DNA of 39,876 nt from an uncultured Chloroflexota bacterium (GTDB lineage Bacteria; Chloroflexota; Dehalococcoidia; Lucifugimonadales; GCA-002694895): assembly GCA_950054395.1 (NCBI GenBank), contig CATLOZ010000005.1, forward strand, positions 1 to 39,876. The letters run 5' to 3'. A program made the translations under genes and the position numbers. The notes below the pieces were generated by a model. It searched no databases. It was not told where the DNA came from and worked only from the letters and a program-made list of their open reading frames with translations. Positions 35,946 to 39,876 of this stretch are shown one piece after another. Each line of letters opens with the position of its first letter. Position 1 is the stretch's first letter.

Positions 35946-37277
35946 ATGGTTAATGAATATCAATCTACTTACAGTCCGAATACTCCAAAAATAAAAAAAC
36001 AAATGTTATCTGATATAGGTGTTGATTCATACAAAAATCTATTTTCTGATATCCCTGAAAAATATAGGTTTCCTGAATTAAATTTACCGGCTCCTACTTC
36101 AGAATTAGACTTAAAAAATGAACTTTCTAAAATAGCAAATAAAAATTCAACCCCCGGTGACTATAGCTCATTTTTAGGTGCTGGAGCATATAGGCATTTC
36201 ATTCCCAGTGTAGTTAAACAAATCACATCAAGAAGTGAATTCATGACTTCATACACCCCTTACCAACCAGAAGTTTCTCAAGGTACTTTACAAGCCCATT
36301 TTGAATTTCAAAGCATGGTTTGTGAATTAACTGATATGGAAGTAGCAAATGCGGGAATGTATGATGGAGCAACTAGCGCTGCAGAAGCAGTTTTGATGGC
36401 TTGCAGAGTTAACAAGAAATTGAAAGTGGAAATTGTGGGGACTGTATCTCCTCTTTATACAGATGTTATTACAACACTTACCCAAGCAACAGGAATTGAA
36501 ATATCTTATAACAATATAGAAACTATTTTACAAAACAATAATGATGAAGCACCTGCATGTTATGTTATACAACAACCTAACTTTTTAGGAGAAATTTCTG
36601 ATCTTGACCAATTAAAACTTTTATCAAACAAAAATAATGCTCTATTAATAGTGATATCAGAACCAATGTTTTTAAGTATGTATCAGACTCCTTCTTATTA
36701 TAATGCTGATATTGTGGTAGCTGAAGGACAACCATTTGGTGTATCACTAGCATATGGAGGCCCATATGCAGGTTTGTTTGCTTGCAAAAAAGATTATATC
36801 AGGCAGTTACCTGGAAGGATTGTAGGTGAAACCATAGATTCTAAAAATAAAAAAGGATATGTATTAACTTTACAAACAAGAGAGCAACATATTAAAAGAG
36901 AGAGAGCAACTTCAAATATATGTACTTCAGTAGGCTTAATTGCATTAATGTCTACAGTATATATGGCATTACAAGGGAAAAAAGGTTTAAAATATCTATC
37001 TGAACTTTGCTACCATAAATCTCATTATGCTGCAGCAAAAATCAACAATTTACCCGGATTCGAATTACAAACAAATAATTTCTTCAAAGAGTTTGCAATA
37101 TCCTGTCCTATCCCTGTTAAAGAAGTAAACGAATACTTACATGAAAACAAAATAATTGGTGGGTATGATATCTCTAATTTTATAAAAAATGGTATGTTAC
37201 TTGCTATTACAGAAATGAACTCAAAAGAAGAAATTGACAATTTAATTACCTTACTCTCTCAGGTAAAACCTTTATGA
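35946..37277 (+). CDS. gcvPA: Glycine decarboxylase subunit 1 (P protein, N-terminal half)
   Basis: 443 residues from ATG 35946; an in-frame ATG at 35925 would add seven residues and overlap gcvH by 14 nt. The downstream ATG is preferred because the family starts just before the Y-x-P-x-T-P phrase (YSPNTPKIKKQML here) and GGGAG lies 11 nt upstream. This is the split P protein, as in Gram-positive bacteria, archaea and Chloroflexota. Motifs are GAGAYRHFIPSVV, TPYQPEVSQGTLQAHFEFQS (quoted in part: TPYQPEVSQGTLQ) and NAGMYDGATSAAEA. It ends in an ATGA overlap with gcvPB. Confidence 0.94.
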   Translation: MVNEYQSTYSPNTPKIKKQMLSDIGVDSYKNLFSDIPEKYRFPELNLPAPTSELDLKNELSKIANKNSTPGDYSSFLGAGAYRHFIPSVVKQITSRSEFMTSYTPYQPEVSQGTLQAHFEFQSMVCELTDMEVANAGMYDGATSAAEAVLMACRVNKKLKVEIVGTVSPLYTDVITTLTQATGIEISYNNIETILQNNNDEAPACYVIQQPNFLGEISDLDQLKLLSNKNNALLIVISEPMFLSMYQTPSYYNADIVVAEGQPFGVSLAYGGPYAGLFACKKDYIRQLPGRIVGETIDSKNKKGYVLTLQTREQHIKRERATSNICTSVGLIALMSTVYMALQGKKGLKYLSELCYHKSHYAAAKINNLPGFELQTNNFFKEFAISCPIPVKEVNEYLHENKIIGGYDISNFIKNGMLLAITEMNSKEEIDNLITLLSQVKPL

Positions 37278-38743
37278 AAAATTCAAATATTCGAAAATTA
37301 TTAATGGATAGAAGTATAGAAGGCAAAGTAGGTGCTACAATGCCCTCCATCGACGTACCTCTTCAAACATTACCAAATAAAAAATTTCTAAGAGAAAATT
37401 TAGCAATGCCGGAAGTTTCGGAAAATGAAATTGTGAGATATTTTTCATCAATTAGTCAAATGAATTTTTCAATTGATCATAATTTTTATCCATTAGGAAG
37501 TTGTACAATGAAATACAACCCTAAACTAAATGATGATATTGCTGGGTTTCCTGGTTTTAATGAAATACACCCTCTTCAAAACATTGATACAATCCAAGGG
37601 GCTTTAGAAATAATGTTTGATTTGCAAAACATATTAGCAGAAATAACAGGTATGTCAGGTACATCTCTTGCACCTATGGCCGGAGCTGAAGCAGAACTTG
37701 CAGGAATGCTAATGATAAGAGCATATCATAGAAATAGAGAAGATTTTAAACGAAAAAAAGTCATTATCCCAGATAGTGCTCATGGGACAAATCCTGCCTC
37801 AGCTGTTATGGCTGGTTTTGAAGTTATAAGTATCCCTACAGACACCAATGGAAATACTGATTTAGAAGCACTGAAAAATGTTGTTGATGCTTCTACTGCA
37901 GGATTAATGTTAACTCAACCAAGTACATTAGGATTATTTGACACAAATATTCTAGAAGTAGTAAAGATAATCAACTCTAATGGTGGTTTAATTTATGGCG
38001 ATGGGGCAAACCTTAATGCAATACTAGGTAAAGTTAAACCTGGAGAAATTGGTTTTGATCTTGTCCACTCTAATCTGCATAAAACATTCACTCAACCTCA
38101 TGGAGGTGGAGGTCCTGGTGCAGGAGCTATAATGGTAAGCGATAAATTAATCGATTTCCTTCCTGACCCTATTGTTACTAAAGATAAAATAGATAAATTT
38201 GACCTGTCAAAACCACAAAAATCTATAGGTAAAATGGGTGCATTCCATGGTAATTTTGGTGCTTTAGTACGAGCTTATTCTTATATTAGAACTCTAGGTA
38301 AAGAAGGTATAAATAATATTAGCGAAGACGCTGTTATTAATGCTAACTATTTAAGAATCAAATTAAAAGACACATTAGACTTACCCTATGACAGGATTTG
38401 TAGTCATGAAGTAGTTTTTTCAGCTAAAACTATAAAAGAAAAATATGGCGTAAATGCACTTGATATCGCAAAAAGATTAATTGATTATGATATCCATCCT
38501 CCTACTATGTATTTTCCTTTAATAGTAGAAGAAGCTTTACTAGTTGAACCTACTGAAACTGAATCCAAAGAAACACTTGATGAATTCATAGAGACTGTTA
38601 AAACTATATGTGAAGAAGCGAAAACTAACCCAAATTTATTACATAATGCACCACATAATACACCTAACACAAGATTAAATGAAGCTCTTGCTGCTAGAAA
38701 TCCAAAATTAAATTGGAGAAATACGATAGAAGAAGCAAATTAA
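37274..38743 (+). CDS. gcvPB: Glycine decarboxylase subunit 2 (P protein, C-terminal half)
   Basis: 489 residues. It carries the PLP site: K270 in NLHKTFTQPHGGGGPG. Other motifs are FYPLGSCTMKYNPK, PDSAHGTNPASAVMAGF and the C-terminal PLIVEEALLVEPTETESKE region (quoted in part: PLIVEEALLVEPTE). With GcvPA it decarboxylates glycine and passes the aminomethyl group to GcvH. The L protein (dihydrolipoyl dehydrogenase) is not encoded here. It is the last gene of the tract starting at ribF, and its stop directly abuts the stop of the convergent methyltransferase. Confidence 0.95.
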   Translation: MKNSNIRKLLMDRSIEGKVGATMPSIDVPLQTLPNKKFLRENLAMPEVSENEIVRYFSSISQMNFSIDHNFYPLGSCTMKYNPKLNDDIAGFPGFNEIHPLQNIDTIQGALEIMFDLQNILAEITGMSGTSLAPMAGAEAELAGMLMIRAYHRNREDFKRKKVIIPDSAHGTNPASAVMAGFEVISIPTDTNGNTDLEALKNVVDASTAGLMLTQPSTLGLFDTNILEVVKIINSNGGLIYGDGANLNAILGKVKPGEIGFDLVHSNLHKTFTQPHGGGGPGAGAIMVSDKLIDFLPDPIVTKDKIDKFDLSKPQKSIGKMGAFHGNFGALVRAYSYIRTLGKEGINNISEDAVINANYLRIKLKDTLDLPYDRICSHEVVFSAKTIKEKYGVNALDIAKRLIDYDIHPPTMYFPLIVEEALLVEPTETESKETLDEFIETVKTICEEAKTNPNLLHNAPHNTPNTRLNEALAARNPKLNWRNTIEEAN

Positions 38744-39823
38744 TTAATCCTTTAATTTACCTAATACTAGATTATGATTAAAATTATTTAATCCTTTTGA
38801 TACTCCTAAAACAATATAATCTCCGAATATATCATCATTTATTAAATCTTCCAATGTCCTTATATATTTTAATGCTTCTGACATATTTACAGCATTTTCT
38901 AAATAAGATTTTGTAAAATTAACAATACGCAAATCTTGTAAAAATTTTGATTGTTTATCTGAAAACATAAAATCAAAACCAAATTCTTTAAACCAATCGA
39001 TTAATAAATCAAAATTCACAAATGAGCTGATATCAACTAAATCTTCAGAATATATATTATTCATGATATTCTGTTTATTAATTATTCTTGCATCAGTCAT
39101 CAAATTTTTATTCTTTTTTAAATCATTAAATAAATATCCATAATCTATAGTCAAAACTACCCCAGATCTCATACCTGCAGCAATATCTTCTATCATTTTT
39201 TTTTGTGATGGTGAATAAGCAAAAACTTTTCCCGGTATTGAATATATTTCTTTAGGATATTTACTGAAAGGATTATATTTAATTTCGAATTCTTGTTCTT
39301 CAAAGTCATTGCAATAATTTGTAAATATTTCATAAAATTTATTTTTTTTATATATAAATCTTTTAAATGGCAAAGCATCAAATAATTCATTTGAAATAAT
39401 AACACCTGTAATATTTTTTAAATTGAAACTATCACTGTTAATTAATTTAATATTTTTATAAAATTGCAAATCATTTTTAAAATTACGATCGATTACAACA
39501 ATATTTAATAAATCAGCAAATTTGGATGATAGTTTTTTAATCCCATCAAATATATTATTTATAAAATTTAAATTACCCCCTCCTATTTCTATTAATGAAA
39601 AAGTATTAGGTGAATTCATAGAAATCCAAACTGCATATACATATTTTGCAATCAGTAAACCAAAAGCAGGATGAACTATAGGTGAAGTCATATAATCAAT
39701 TCCCCATAATTCTTGATTTTTTTCGGAATAATATCCTTCATTTAGATCATATAATTTGTATTCCATAAATTGATCATATGAAATTAATTTAGTATGAAAT
39801 TTGTGATGTAATTTGTTTTGCAT
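38744..39823 (-). CDS. MidA/NDUFAF7-family SAM-dependent methyltransferase
   Basis: 359 residues. The N-terminus SYDQFMEYKLYDLNEGYYSE and TSPIVHPAFGLLIAKYV match the MidA family (quoted phrases shortened below 20). The SAM loop reads IEIGGGNLNFI. SNELFDALPF is the family's most typical motif and is thought to lie at the substrate site. LTIDYGY follows in the second half. The eukaryotic homologue NDUFAF7 methylates an arginine of a complex I subunit; the bacterial substrate is unknown. It converges on gcvPB with no intergenic base. The 53 nt to the right edge hold no supported feature. Confidence 0.88.
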   Translation of the reverse strand: MQNKLHHKFHTKLISYDQFMEYKLYDLNEGYYSEKNQELWGIDYMTSPIVHPAFGLLIAKYVYAVWISMNSPNTFSLIEIGGGNLNFINNIFDGIKKLSSKFADLLNIVVIDRNFKNDLQFYKNIKLINSDSFNLKNITGVIISNELFDALPFKRFIYKKNKFYEIFTNYCNDFEEQEFEIKYNPFSKYPKEIYSIPGKVFAYSPSQKKMIEDIAAGMRSGVVLTIDYGYLFNDLKKNKNLMTDARIINKQNIMNNIYSEDLVDISSFVNFDLLIDWFKEFGFDFMFSDKQSKFLQDLRIVNFTKSYLENAVNMSEALKYIRTLEDLINDDIFGDYIVLGVSKGLNNFNHNLVLGKLKD

Positions 39824-39876
39824 AGAATGAATTATTAATACAAAAATGATTTAACAATTATTTTCTATGTTCAATT

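Overview
The window is a chromosomal housekeeping segment from an AT-rich, streamlined bacterium. There are no insertion sequences, phage genes, CRISPR arrays or rRNA genes. Coding density is high, and the gaps are mostly short. Three traits point to a marine, low-GC member of Chloroflexota (Dehalococcoidia/SAR202-like): the coenzyme F420 ligase CofE, a 59-residue zinc-ribbon protein with a W-V-I-E-x-P / C-K-x-C-G layout, and short paralogous collagen-like lipoproteins. This placement is inference from gene content. I could not run a phylogeny, and Actinomycetota-like F420 producers remain an alternative.

Layout. Positions 1-2152 (minus) carry the edge-truncated DNA polymerase III delta' gene and lysA. 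A divergent gap separates them from a plus operon, prs-secA-hypothetical (2299-6526). Next come two tandem collagen-like lipoprotein genes (6774-8338). The first has a near-consensus sigma-70 promoter, a strong Shine-Dalgarno site and a perfect 52-nt palindrome acting as terminator. glmU (minus) converges on them. cofE and the EVE-domain gene (plus) alternate with the small zinc-ribbon gene (minus, 10553-10732). A minus operon (16585 down to 11303) then reads tRNA-Val, tRNA-Asp, Nudix hydrolase, D-malate/tartrate-type dehydrogenase, leuS, leuB. rpoB and rpoC (minus, 24641-16693) lie upstream of it.

From 24982 to 38743 everything is on the plus strand. thrB-lysC come first, followed by a TPR protein. 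A metallo-beta-lactamase-fold hydrolase leads into trpA, aroH and a DAHP synthase. ribF, tyrS, a class V aminotransferase and the complete T, H and two-part P proteins of the glycine cleavage system follow. A MidA-type methyltransferase (minus) converges at the right edge.

How the genes work together. Amino-acid metabolism dominates: lysC, thrB and lysA (aspartate family), leuB (leucine), DAHP synthase, aroH and trpA (aromatics). An aminotransferase resembling alanine/serine-glyoxylate enzymes overlaps gcvT, so glyoxylate amination to glycine and glycine cleavage to C1 units are probably co-expressed. Central information processing is represented by rpoBC, leuS, tyrS, two tRNAs and delta'. 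Envelope and export functions are secA, glmU and the collagen-like lipoproteins. The least ordinary parts are the lipoprotein pair, the unannotated zinc-ribbon gene, the acidic RpoB tail and several departures from textbook motifs (SecA zinc tail, LeuRS KMSKS, PRPP synthase loop).
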